From: Undaria pinnatifida
Lineage: Eukaryota > Sar > Phaeophyceae > Laminariales > Alariaceae
Reading direction: 5' to 3'
NCBI GenBank assembly: GCA_012845835.1
Contig: JABAKD010000014.1
Coordinates: forward strand, 186,001-250,000
Length of the DNA: 64,000 nt
Shown here in pieces: positions 9,820 to 18,883 of this stretch; within the stretch, counting starts at the first letter, position 1, and each line of letters opens with the position of its first letter. Both the position numbers and the translations under genes were made by a program. Below the pieces are notes generated by a model. The model did no database searches, had not been told where the DNA came from, and saw only the letters and a program-made list of their open reading frames with translations.

Positions 9820-10657
9820 GGCCGTTTCTTATAGCATTGGATTCTCATCTTCGATTCCGCCAGAATCCGATTCGGCAAAATTCGGGCGGAGAAGAAAGCC
9901 CGACCTTTCTTATAGCGAACGGATTTTGTCAGACGGATTTCAGCAGGACTGTCAATTTTTTTTGAAAACAGCGCGCGCAAAACCCAACACCACACAGCAG
10001 CAGCAGCAGCAGCAGCAGCAGCACACAGCAGACCGATACAGACATACAGACGCAGCGCAGAGGCAGCAGACCACACGCAGCAGACCACACAGACGTTGCA
10101 AACATGCCGGACCAAGAGGCACCAGCCCTTGACATCTCATCGTCCTCTGTGTCGGGCTCTAGCTCGTCTTCGTAGTCTTGTAAGATGAGGTCCCAGGTGG
10201 CGACACTACGCTGCTGCTGCAGATGGAAGGCAGCTAGCGTGGTGGCAAAGACAGCAGAAACGTCGACACCAGCTTTTTCTCTCGCTGTCGCGGCCATTTG
10301 ATGGTGCACCACGCGTCCCGAGGGCAAGCCAAGTTCGTAGGCTAGCCCACGGGCGACGCCCAGCAGCCCTAACAGCGCCGGCACTGCAGCACGCATGTGG
10401 GGTAGCCCGATGTGTGTGTGTGTGTGCGCGCGCGCGCGGCGCAACCAGAGAGTTTCAAATAATCCGAGACAGAAATCCGGGTTGGGCAGCGTCTCGGATT
10501 TTGGTCAGGAATCCGAGTGGCCGCAACTCGAAAAGCTGAAATCGGATTTTTCCGAATTGGATTGTGCCAAAATCCGTGTCTATAAGAAGGCGGAAATGGG
10601 CCCGAATCGGATTCTGGCGGAATCGAAGATGAGAATCCAATGCTATAAGAAACGGCC
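9820..10657. mobile_element. Harb-2: DNA element with 56-bp terminal inverted repeats, TTA target duplication
   Basis: The left end starts GGCCGTTTCTTATAGCATTG and stays complementary to the right end for about 56 bp (9820-9875 and 10602-10657). TTA lies immediately outside at 9817-9819 and 10658-10660. The TWA duplication places it with PIF/Harbinger. The near-perfect inverted repeats suggest a fairly young insertion. Internally it has a CAG triplet run (about 9999-10022), a TG/CG run near 10410-10440 and a 171-codon frame on the minus strand. No DDE transposase is recognisable, so I call it non-autonomous. Confidence 0.8.
9929..10444 (-). CDS. Unrecognised open frame carried inside Harb-2
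   Basis: A 171-codon frame lies wholly between the Harb-2 inverted repeats. Its central part (roughly residues 15-110) has ordinary protein composition, with a predicted helical stretch and an acidic segment DYEDELEPDTEDDE. Both ends are low-complexity: HTHTH from a TG repeat and a Leu run from the CAG repeat read in antisense. It may be a captured host exon or a decayed element protein. No family is recognised. Confidence 0.25.
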   Translation of the reverse strand: MRRARAHTHTHIGLPHMRAAVPALLGLLGVARGLAYELGLPSGRVVHHQMAATAREKAGVDVSAVFATTLAAFHLQQQRSVATWDLILQDYEDELEPDTEDDEMSRAGASWSGMFATSVWSAACGLLPLRCVCMSVSVCCVLLLLLLLLLCGVGFCARCFQKKLTVLLKSV

Positions 10658-11038
10658 TTAGGGCCCGAATTAACGAGGAACTTGCCAAATCGAATTTCGA
10701 GTTTTTTTTTTTCATTTCATGAAAAATACACGAAAAAATCAACTATGGTTGTTATCAAGGAACGGCGCAGTGCGTTCTAGGAAATAAAAAAAAATAAAAA
10801 TAAAACGCAAAAGGCTTGCAAAAGGGTCAACAAACACCCGTGGGCAACGACCGACGCGAGCGATGGCTCGCGTCCTCCCCGGAGGGCCGCGGCCAGCGGC
10901 AGATTGTTTTTGCCGGCAGCGGCTTGGAGGCTATGGCTCTAGGCGTCTCTAGGATGGGCTGGCGCCACCCCGCCGCTCGACACGGGCAGCAGCGACGGGG
11001 ATATCGAACTTCTGAGCGAAGTCATCATGTGGTAGTTG

Positions 11039-11374
11039 CTTTCAACAACAACAGTTGCTAACCGGTCGCCCCGGTGGCGTATCAGGTTATCCTCGAGCCT
11101 GGTATAGGTCAGTTTCGTGAGTTCGAGCCCCGCCGAGTGCATACTCGTATTAATTCGTTGGGACTTTTTCTTGTGGACAAATTGACTTGCGGAAAGCGCG
11201 AGAGCGTGAGTTAGCAACATTCGATGTACAATCGACGAGCAGTGGGATTGCTGAACCCTATGCGCGACAAAAATTGAAGGCAAGAACCGGGGAGGAGAAG
11301 GGATGACACCTGTGACCACGGCTTGTCCAGAAGCTGGAAAGTGAAAGTGTGCTAAAAAAAAAAATAAAAAAAAA
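11039..11374 (+). mobile_element. SINE-1 inserted in Harb-1
   Basis: The insertion is revealed by the inner Harb-1 copy, which has the uninterrupted sequence GTGGTAGTTGGTCGTGTAAC. Here GTTG is present on both sides (11035-11038 and 11375-11378). The SINE proper starts about 11062 with CCGGTCGCCCCGGTGG, has a B-box-like GAGTTCGAGCCCC, a body ending CCAGAAGCTGGAAAGTG, and an A-rich tail. About 23 extra bases lie before the usual 5' start. Confidence 0.8.
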
Positions 11375-11654
11375 GTTGGTCGTGTAACTGTCGAGGTGCA
11401 GGGCGACGAACTGGGTTTGCGGCGATCTCGGTTGTTTTCGAAGCGTCGCAGGCGGTCTACGCTGTGCTAAGGACCTTCGGAGGCCGCGCTGCGGCTGCTC
11501 CGGTGGTCCTACCTCTCGCAATGGTGGCTTCTCGCCTCTCAATCAGCCGACGACATGGCACCAATTCGCGTGGCCGGCTTCGGTTACACAGAACAAGTCA
11601 TGTCTACGAACGTGGTGGACAAACTCCCCAAATTCAATTTCGATTTTCGACTAA

Positions 11655-12466
11655 GGGCCCGAATTAACGAGGAACTTGCCAAATCGAATTTCGATTTTTT
11701 TTTTTCAATTTCATGAAAAATACACGAAAAATTCAACTTTGGTTCTTATCAAGGAACGGCGCAGTGCGTTCTAGGAAATATAAAGATTCAAAAAACGCAA
11801 AAGGGTCAACGAACACCCGTGGGCAACGACCGAGGCGAGCGATGGCTCGCGTCCTCCCCGGAGCGCCGCGGCTAGCCGCAGAATCTTTTGGCCGGCAGCG
11901 GCTTGGAGGCTATGGCTCTAGGTGTCTCTTGGATGGGCTGGCGCCACCCCGCCGCCCGACACGGGCAGCAACGACGGGGATATAGCGGTCGAACTTCTGA
12001 GCGAAGTCATCATGTGGTAGTTGGTCGTGTAACTTTTGAGGTGCAGGGCGACGAAAAACTGGGTTTGCGGCGGTCTCGGTTGTTTTCGAAGCGTCGCAGG
12101 CGGTCTACAGAGTGCTAAGGACCTTCGGAGGCCACGCTGCGGCTGCTCCGGTGGTCCAACCCCTCGCAATGGTGGCTTCTCGCCTCTCAATCAGCCGACG
12201 ACATGGCACCAATTCGCGTGGCCGGCTTCGGTTACACAGAACAAGCCATGTCTAGGTGGACAAACTCCCTAAATTCAATTTCGATTTTCGACTAAATTCG
12301 ACCGATAAAGTCTTTTTTTACTTCTTTGTTGAATTTGATTTTTCGTAATCATTCTGAGAATGTCTGCTTGGTGATTCATTTCTTGACCAATCAGATGCAA
12401 ATTAAATTAAATTCTATAAAAAAAAATCGAAATTCGATTTTGCATGTTCCTCGTTAATTCGGGCCC
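11655..12466. mobile_element. Harb-1 inner copy, whole, TAA target duplication
   Basis: This 812-bp element has GGGCCCGAATTAACGAGG ends in inverted orientation and TAA on both sides (11652-11654 and 12467-12469). It sits inside another member of its own family. Its own matching stretch (about 12280-12300, CGACTAAATTCGACCG) is the unoccupied form of the target in the outer copy. No transposase frame is present. Confidence 0.85.
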
Positions 12467-12911
12467 TAAATTCGACCGAGAAAGTATTTTTTTACTTCTT
12501 CGTTGAATTTGATTTTTCGTAATATTTCTGAGAATGCCTGCTTGGTGATTCATTTCTTGACCAATCAGATGCAAATTTAATTCAATTCTTTAAAAAAAAT
12601 CGAAATTAGATTGGGCAAGTTCCTCGTTAAATCTGGGCCCTTATTATTTGCAAAAATGCAAAAAAGAAAGAAGAACAGCTGCTGCGACCGCCTAGCAGCG
12701 TGGGTAGGTGCAGTTCGACGCGAGTCGATGAGGGAAGAAAATGATAAATTCTTCTCGCCATAAAAATGAAGGCACGTACCGTAGTGGGGAGGGGGAAGAA
12801 GGGCCCGCTATGCGACCCCGGATCTGAGTTTCTACTGGGAGGGGGGGCGAGAGTAGTGCGAGGATAATAAATGGGATGAAGAAAAAAAAAAAAAAACTGT
12901 TGCAAGTTAGC

Positions 12912-13192
12912 AGTGTGTGTGTTCTTCACATCAACACATCAACCCCCAAGACCCCTCCCTACACTAATTCCGAGTAAGTTGTCCCCTGAACGGGTTTCCA
13001 TTTGTAAAAGCGTTAAACTGATATTTCAACCTTTCTACTTTCGGCACAACCAGTGTCCGTGCGTCCGTGCGGATGCCTCCTGGCAAGACGAGCTTGTAAA
13101 AGCGTTAAACTGATATTTCAACCCTTCTACTTTCGGCACAACCAGTGTCCAGTGTCCGTGCGTCCGTGCGGATGCCTCCTGGCAAGACGAGC
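12912..13192 (+). repeat. Rep-F copy followed by a two-unit tandem duplication
   Basis: About 12935-13020 matches Rep-F (CCCTACACTAATTCCGAGTA ... GGGTTTCCATTTGTAAAAGC). A 92-bp unit beginning GTAAAAGCGTTAAACTG (13004-13095) is repeated at 13096-13192 with few changes and one short internal duplication (CCAGTGTCCAGTGTCC). Confidence 0.6.
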
Positions 13193-13735
13193 TCTGCATC
13201 ATACCTGGCAGTCACAAACCACGAGACGTACTGCTACTGTAGTACTACTGCGGTGCCATTTGTGACTGGGTACGGTATTGTTTCGAACGCAGCGAATACT
13301 CGCAGACAGTCTGGTGTTTGTTGTTGGCGCCGATAAGCGCAGGGGCTCCTCTCCGCTTTCGCGTGCCTGAATCTCCGTGTATGTCCCTTCACTTGTGTGA
13401 TCGCTGGGATCTCCAAGTAGAAAATTTAATCAGCCGTGAATGTTTTGCGCTACCCTGTCCACCGGTTTAGCGGCACCAGTTCTGCTACAAGCTGCGAGGA
13501 TATATGTGGGCCACCAGGGCTTGGGTTGGGTTGGATTGGGATGGGTTGACGAGTATTTCGAATATCCACCGACGCGAGTGCTACAAGCAGTGTTAAGCGT
13601 ATCTGGTACGAGTGTAATTATATTTTCTATTTTTTAATGATAATGTTACATAGTAGCGAGAGCTATTAATACGAGTACAATGGAGTACGACAGCAGTAAT
13701 GTTGTACCCATGGTATCTAGTATAAGGTCCAGGGC
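13193..13735. other. Unassigned stretch
   Basis: No gene or repeat shared with the window is visible. A GGGTTGGGTTGGATTGGGAT-like G-rich patch lies near 13520-13545. Confidence 0.4.
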
Positions 13736-13736
13736 T

Positions 13737-14075
13737 CCAGCACCCAGCACCTTTGCGGGACCACGGACTTTAGATTTTTGACAGGAGATAATATGAGACC
13801 ACGACAACAACTACAACAACAACAAAAACCACAACCACAACAAAAACCACAACCACAACCACGAAAACAACCACAGCCACAACCACGAAAACAACCACAG
13901 CCACAGCCACATCCACAACGGCCAAACGGCCAACAGCCAACCACCCAACAACCCAGCCGCCCAACAACTCAACCACCCAACCACCCAACAACCCAACAAC
14001 CACCAAACCACCAACAACCACCAGACCATCAACAACCCAACCACCAAACCGTCAAACGGCCAACAGCCCGGTAAT
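13737..14075 (+). mobile_element. LINE-B end with expanded CAA/CCA minisatellite tail
   Basis: 13737-13800 matches the LINE-B subfamily end (CTCCAGCACC ... GACCACGGACTTTAGAT ... TAATATGAGACC). It runs into a tract of CAA, CCA and CAG triplets, then longer units such as CCACCCAACAACC up to about 14075. The tail looks like an (AAC)n retrotransposon tail that expanded and diversified. Q/P-rich frames across it are not taken as genes. Confidence 0.6.
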
Positions 14076-14134
14076 CTTCATTCGTGATATGCTGTTCAAC
14101 GGTAATCTTGTACCCATGGTATCTAGTTTTTTTT

Positions 14135-14290
14135 CGCACACATCTACTTTCCAGCTTCTGGACAAGCCGTGGTCACAGGTGTCGTCCCTTCTCCCCCGGT
14201 TCTTGCCTTCATTTTTTATCGCGCATAGGGTTCAGCAATCCCACTGCTCGTGGTTTTTTCATCGAGGGTTGCTAACTGGTATATACTGGT
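14135..14290 (-). mobile_element. SINE-1, partial copy
   Basis: On the minus strand it matches the SINE-1 body from GTTAGCAACC through GCAGTGGGATTGCTGAACCC to CCAGAAGCTGGAAAGTAGAT. The tRNA-like head is missing. Confidence 0.65.
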
Positions 14291-15217
14291 ACATACCTGC
14301 TACTTCGTACTTACGAAGACCGCAGCTGAAGCCGACTACACCGCCGTATGTGCGCGCCTTTCGCTCTGAAGATGGCGAGCTCTGACAGTCGTACAATGGG
14401 TAGTGCAAGGTTGGGTGTTGTACGTTATGTTGACCGTACGTGCCATGCACTACTTTGAAAATATAATCTAAGACACGTCAGCTGTGAGTTCGATAAATTT
14501 AGGGTCGATACTCATCTTTGCAAGCTGCGTGATACGCCTCCCGCTCGTTTGTCCTGCGGATGTTGACAGGGTAAACACTCACAGCCAAATTGTAATGACA
14601 TAACTTTACGAATTTGGTGGTACGATTCGACGCGAGTCGAAGAGGGAAGAAAACGCTGAATTCTCCTCGCGATAAAAATGAAGGCGCGTACCATAGTGGG
14701 GAGGGGGGAGGAGGGCCCGCCATATAAGCACTACCGACACACGGCGCCAGTGAGGCTGACCGATCACTTGTCTTGAGTGATCTACATGGCCTATAGATCA
14801 TGTTGCCGGCCTTCCCTGATCTAGCTCGTGTTTCCTTAGTTGGATCTGGTGCTTAACATTTTCTGCAGGAAATATCATGCCGAGAGATATAGGATGTAGA
14901 TGATTCTACAGTACTCGTAAATCGTGATCTGTCTAGATGATCTACAATTATATATGATGTAGATCGTGATCTGGGTGAAGTGTGGAAGTATACCTTGTAG
15001 TAGTGTAATATTTGCGTCATCAGCTGCTTCTTTGGTTCGCCCGGTCGCTCGTCGGCCCGCCTCGGAGTGTGCTTTGTACGTACGTGACCCACGTCAACTC
15101 CCCGCACCTGTTCCTTGTTTTTTTCTTCGTTGCACGTACTGTAGTCTGGTGTGCTGGCATGCATGTGTTCTGCCCCAGCATCGTTTTTTTCCCGCGTTTC
15201 AATAGTTTTGTTCATTG
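14291..15217. other. Repeat pieces and a GATC-rich stretch, no gene
   Basis: 14470-14570 resembles Rep-J (GTCAGCTGTGAGTTCGATAA ... CTCATCTTTGCAAGCTGCGT). 14620-14735 is a truncated SINE-2 body. 14815-14975 is unusually rich in GATCT/AGATC motifs, like 18120-18165 and 18630-18700. 14976-15217 shows nothing I can name. Confidence 0.4.
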
Positions 15218-15915
15218 TTTTTTCCCCTCGCTTCCTCTCGCTTAAACGCCCCACCTACTATCGAAATCCGCTAGAGTAATAAACACTTCCACGCCCTGGA
15301 TATCGCCTCGTTATCGTTTTAGAGCCGTCCATGCCACTGCTGCAATTCCCACCCACATCTGTCCCCAACGCCCCCTCCTTGACCCACCACCCACACCATC
15401 GCCTAGACCTAGCACCACGCGTATAGCCAACCCCTACATCTATGCGACCTAAAGCCCTCCCCCCCCGCCACATTCCTCCCCCTCCCCCACAAGAAGGACT
15501 TATAGTTTCCACGCACAAATAGACCTGCCCCACCCGTCCCCTCCCCCCCCCTTCCCCCCTCCCGCCCCCCTTTTGATCAAAATCAGGCCCCCACGTCCTT
15601 AAAAACTCCGCCCTCGCCTTACCGGATATTCGACTTACAGGATTCACTTGATAAACTGATGCATTTCCTTCCACAGCTGTCAGATTTTGTCCCCCTCAGA
15701 AACGAGTTTTATAGTTTCCGCGCACATACTGCTTAACATCACCCTGTTGACCCTGATAGCTACACTGTAGTTGCAAGGGGAGTCGCCGACCTATATCCTT
15801 AATGAGGACACACAACCCGTAATACGCGCGATCAGAGTATCACACACAGTTTGCAAAGATGAGTTTCGACAAAATATTCGATCTCACAGCTGGAGTGTAT
15901 TTTAATTTTTATAAT
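15218..15915 (+). repeat. Rep-D, single copy
   Basis: Typical order: CCACGCCCTGGATATCGCC, long C-rich tracts (15340-15590), CCCCCACGTCCTTAAAAAC, ACAGCTGTCAGATTTTGTCC, a GAGGACACACAACCC block, and the core ending GCAAAGATGAGTTTCGACAA ... AGCTGGAGTGTATTTT. No inverted partner is found nearby. Confidence 0.7.
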
Positions 15916-15959
15916 ATATTTCTGGGGTAGGAATCACGATGTGTCAACAATAAATGTTT

Positions 15960-16275
15960 CCTTTCTAGTTGACGAGCAGTTCAAATGCCGAACCCTACCT
16001 ACGAGTATGCGCAATAAGACGTATTGTACATGACGAGGAGAAGGGAGGGAGGACACCCGTGGCCACGGCTTGTTTCTCTGGAAGGTCGCTGGGGGTACAA
16101 CCTACTACACATTGAGCTGGCAGCATTAGTGATTCTAAATAATGGAACTGAAAAATGCCATGCTCTAGCCCGTGGTCTCGAAGAAACGCAAGGAGTAACA
16201 TTAACCCGAAAAGATGTCGGGAAGCATGTCAAGCAATTGGGAAACGAACACTCTTGTCTGTGGGGCCGAGTGTTC
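15960..16275 (+). repeat. Rep-I, copy without microsatellite expansion
   Basis: It contains a SINE-1-like start (GACGAGCAGTTCAAATGCCG), then GACACCCGTGGCCACGGCTT, GGTCGCTGGGGGTACAACC, and an end near GTCGGGAAGCATGTCAAGCA. A reverse-oriented copy at 39945-40760 matches except that it carries a 550-bp triplet tract. Confidence 0.6.
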
Positions 16276-16379
16276 CGCGCTAAACTAGACCCTACTTTTT
16301 ACCCTATTAGTAGGTGTATTGTGTTGACAGTCAAGGCGAATTCATGGAGCTGTAAGTCGGCCACACTTGACGTCTAAAA

Positions 16380-16650
16380 ATTAATCGGCGGGTGCCGTTG
16401 GCCAACTAAGTGACCTTAGTCGGCAAGCCGGCTGACGAAACGAGCTGATGGTCAGCCGACCTGTCGACTTGAGTCAGAAGATCGAAGCGAGCCAAATCAG
16501 CCCCCCCCCGCCGGGGAGCCCCTTCCAAAAAAAAAAAAGAAAGAACGCACACCGCGTTGATAAGTCCTTCCTACGAGTATGGACACCCAGTAAGTCGGAT
16601 AGTCACCCTCGGGAACACGTCTATTAATAACTAATAGTCCGACTACAAGT
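16380..16650 (+). repeat. Rep-E, internally palindromic repeat
   Basis: The stretch CGGCAAGCCGGCTGACG ... GTCAGCCGACCTGTCGAC folds back on itself. The copy then runs through a C tract and A tract to ATAGTCCGACTACAAGTA. The minus-strand copy at 39545-39842 has the same order, including a G-tract and the foldback. No frame is shared. Likely a small non-autonomous DNA element. Confidence 0.55.
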
Positions 16651-16669
16651 AATACATACCAGGTAGAGG

Positions 16670-17158
16670 CTAAACCCCTTCACCACTGGAACCTCGTTTT
16701 TGGGGACAAAATTACTTGGATTTAGTATAGGGAGGGGTTCGGGGGCTCTCAAGGGGTCAAGTCGTGCCGACTCAGCTCTACAAATTGAGCAATTTTGCTG
16801 TCTTGTGAAAGGGTGAAAATGTTATCCAATATGATACCTGTATGTACCTCGTAATGGTAGTGTTCGTTTCGCCTACCGTATGGAGTTTTCGCACAGGCGT
16901 ACAGGTAGACATTTTCCATTGTACCCGTAGCCACGAACACGAGCCGAACGAAACTCAGCAGGGGGGGGGGCTGGATACGACCCATTATACAAACCTAAAA
17001 GTAAAATTTCAATTACGCAACTCCCCGAGATGTCAGGCCTCACCGGTACCCGTAAAAGCTGTCAGCTGTGACGCCCGGCGAAGAAAGATGGTAGCTACCA
17101 TTTTTGTATTTGTTTTCTTTTTATTTTGTTTTGTTGGTATTCATCATGGCAACATACA
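16670..17158 (-). repeat. Rep-F copy, then unassigned sequence
   Basis: 16677-16765 on the minus strand matches Rep-F (CCCCTCCCTATACTAAATCC ... GGGGTTT). From 16766 to 17158 I see no gene or named repeat, apart from weak similarity to LINE-A 3' UTR near the end. Confidence 0.5.
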
Positions 17159-17337
17159 TCGTACCCAGTACTAGGGCATGACATTGCGTTGTCGAATGCA
17201 TTACGATGCATTATCTCTGTGTCGTAGCTTGTGACCACAGAGCTGATCTTTCTAGGGTGAAGAATCAGTACGGACACTGGGTGTGCTGGATGTCGACGAG
17301 TAGAAGAACGGTTTAATGTGAAGAACACGCACACACA
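17159..17337 (+). mobile_element. LINE-A, short 5'-truncated copy
   Basis: It keeps only the last 180 bp of the family, from CGTACCCAGTACTAGGGCAT to GGTTTAATGTGAAGAACACG plus CA repeats. Confidence 0.7.
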
Positions 17338-17469
17338 TCGTAGAAGTTGTACGGGATCGTACATTTCATAAAAAATGAAAAACATTAGCTGTGTGACGTA
17401 CGGCCGATTGACTAGGCTGTAGGTGAAACTCAACTTTGCACGCTGCGTGGTACATCTGTAATTCCATTA

Positions 17470-17990
17470 TGATGTATATGGTGGTGTTTGTGAATGAAAC
17501 CTACGACATTTGTAAAAGCGGGCGGCCGGTGTATCACGCAGCTGGCAAAGATGGGTATCGATCCTAATTTGTCGAACTCAGGGCGGGCCAATGTATTTAT
17601 GATGTTTTTATAAAACACGTCGTGGCCGGTTATTTGCACAAGGCATTCCTCACTAATTCTATCTACCTTGTCCCCAAACACGTGTGCGATTCTTGCGTTT
17701 TTTTGTGTTTACAGGGGCCCACGGCGGTTCAATAGAAAACCGGGTAAGTATTGAAGTCGATGATATAGGTTCTTACCCCGCAAAGGGGCTGTCTGTGTTT
17801 TCAATTCAATTGCCGAACTGCGAAAATGCGTTTTGGCGAAATTCGGTGCCAATCGACGAACGAACATGAATAACGAGAATGCTGAACCCTACGCGCGATA
17901 CAAACGAAGCACGTACTGGGGGGGGAGAAGGGAACACACCTGTGACCACGCCTTGTTCACGTAGTGGCCGGGGTGGGTGCATAAAACCTC
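17470..17990 (+). repeat. Rep-J copy with a SINE-1-like tail
   Basis: 17470-17880 matches 32220-32640 in the opposite orientation: GCAGCTGGCAAAGATGGGTA, a CACGTCGTGGCCGGTTATTT block, TTGTCCCCAAACACGTGTG, GGTAAGTATTGAAGTCGATG and CAATCGACGAACGAACATG. The first part is distantly like the Rep-D core. 17868-17990 continues with SINE-1-like body sequence (GAATGCTGAACCCTACGCGC ... ACACCTGTGACCACGCCTTG). Confidence 0.55.
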
Positions 17991-17999
17991 TTGCGTACG

Positions 18000-18854
18000 A
18001 GTTGAGCTGGGAAGCAATTAGTATGGAAAATAAGAACAAACGGTACGAATGTAAGGCTCGCCTTTTTGGTGCTTGCTAACAAAGTTCTAGTTATCGCGTC
18101 TTGCACACCTCGGTGACAGATCACGATCTAGATCATTTAGATCATTTAGATCATTTAGACAAGATATATATCCGGTAGCTGCGCGTTTTCCTCCTTCGAA
18201 GTCCCAATGGAGTTAAGATGTCGCGATCAGCGTCGAGGGCTACAATGAGTCCTATGTAATCGACTGTGCTCAAGACTGGCGTTGTGAAAAGAGTCCAGTC
18301 TTGATTCACCGTTGTGGAGACCGTGTGCAGACAAGAAGGCAACGATAACGATGTTAACACATTTCCAACTCCTAAAAAATTCAAATATCCTAGTCTAAAT
18401 CCATGTGTTTTGTTTCCATATCAGGAGTGCGGTGCTAAACGGGTTAATCAAGCGCCTGCGAAGAGCGTTCAGCAACACGAGCACCACCATGCTGTACGCG
18501 TCTCGCACATTCCATACCCTTGCGGCTACCGCTTCTTCGTTTTTGGCTGATGCTGAAACCGTCATTTATGTTGGGACGTTCCCCCCGCTGAAGAATGTGC
18601 TTGCCAATCTTAGAAACATCTCTGACATATCATTATCTAGATCATATAGATCGTACAGGTCATCTAGATCATCCACAGTAGATTCCCTAGCTGCCGCTAT
18701 GAGATCCTGTGCACGATCTATATATTTGGAGTACGGATCCATCCCCGTAAACGTGTGCTAGATAGTGCAGATCGTGCGGCTCCCAACTGACAACATAAGT
18801 TATTACACGCGTTTTACCTTATGCTTTATTTTTGTGTGTGTTTTTTTCTAACAG
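18000..18854. other. Upstream region of calmodulin-like gene 1
   Basis: 18120-18165 has three TTTAGATCA repeats and 18630-18700 has TCTAGATCATATAGATCG-like repeats. 18365-18450 resembles a Rep-F edge. The region ends with a polypyrimidine tract and CTAACAG at 18854, also found before gene 2. A 5' UTR intron therefore probably ends here and the first, non-coding exon lies somewhere within or beyond this stretch. No separate gene is supported. Confidence 0.4.
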
Positions 18855-18883
18855 CGGCTCTTTGTAGCATTCGAGCCTGAAGG

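Larger units (their letters stand above)
10661..12640. mobile_element. Harb-1 outer copy, interrupted, TTA target duplication
   Basis: The ends are GGGCCCGAATTAACGAGG at 10661 and its reverse complement ending at 12640. TTA flanks at 10658-10660 and 12641-12643. Removing a SINE-1 (11039-11374 plus GTTG) and an inner Harb-1 (11655-12466 plus TAA) leaves an element of roughly 820-830 bp, matching the inner copy. Terminal inverted repeats run about 40 bp with some mismatch at the right end. The internal sequence is GC-rich with no transposase frame. It is non-autonomous and PIF/Harbinger-like by its target duplication. Confidence 0.8.
9607..12895 (+). mobile_element. SINE-2 copy split by nested insertions
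   Basis: The tRNA-like head begins about 9612 (CCGGTCGCCCCAGGTGGTCT), resumes at 9767 with GTTGGTCCTCGAGTTCGATT (a B-box-like GTTCGATTCC), is cut again at 9817, and resumes at 12641. There the body runs through CAGCGTGGGTAGGTGCAG and GGCCCGC to a poly(A) tail at about 12877-12895. Uninterrupted copies at 33335-33881 and 60926-61283 show the original order. The interruptions are a SINE-1 piece and a block of Harbinger-type elements with TTA duplications. In the least-changed copy the head could fold with a CCCCGGT/ACCGGGG acceptor-like stem, so a tRNA origin is likely. Confidence 0.65.

Noticed and set aside
13778-14074. Q/P-rich 98-codon protein
   Set aside because: It is a translation of the CAA/CCA tail behind a LINE-B end.
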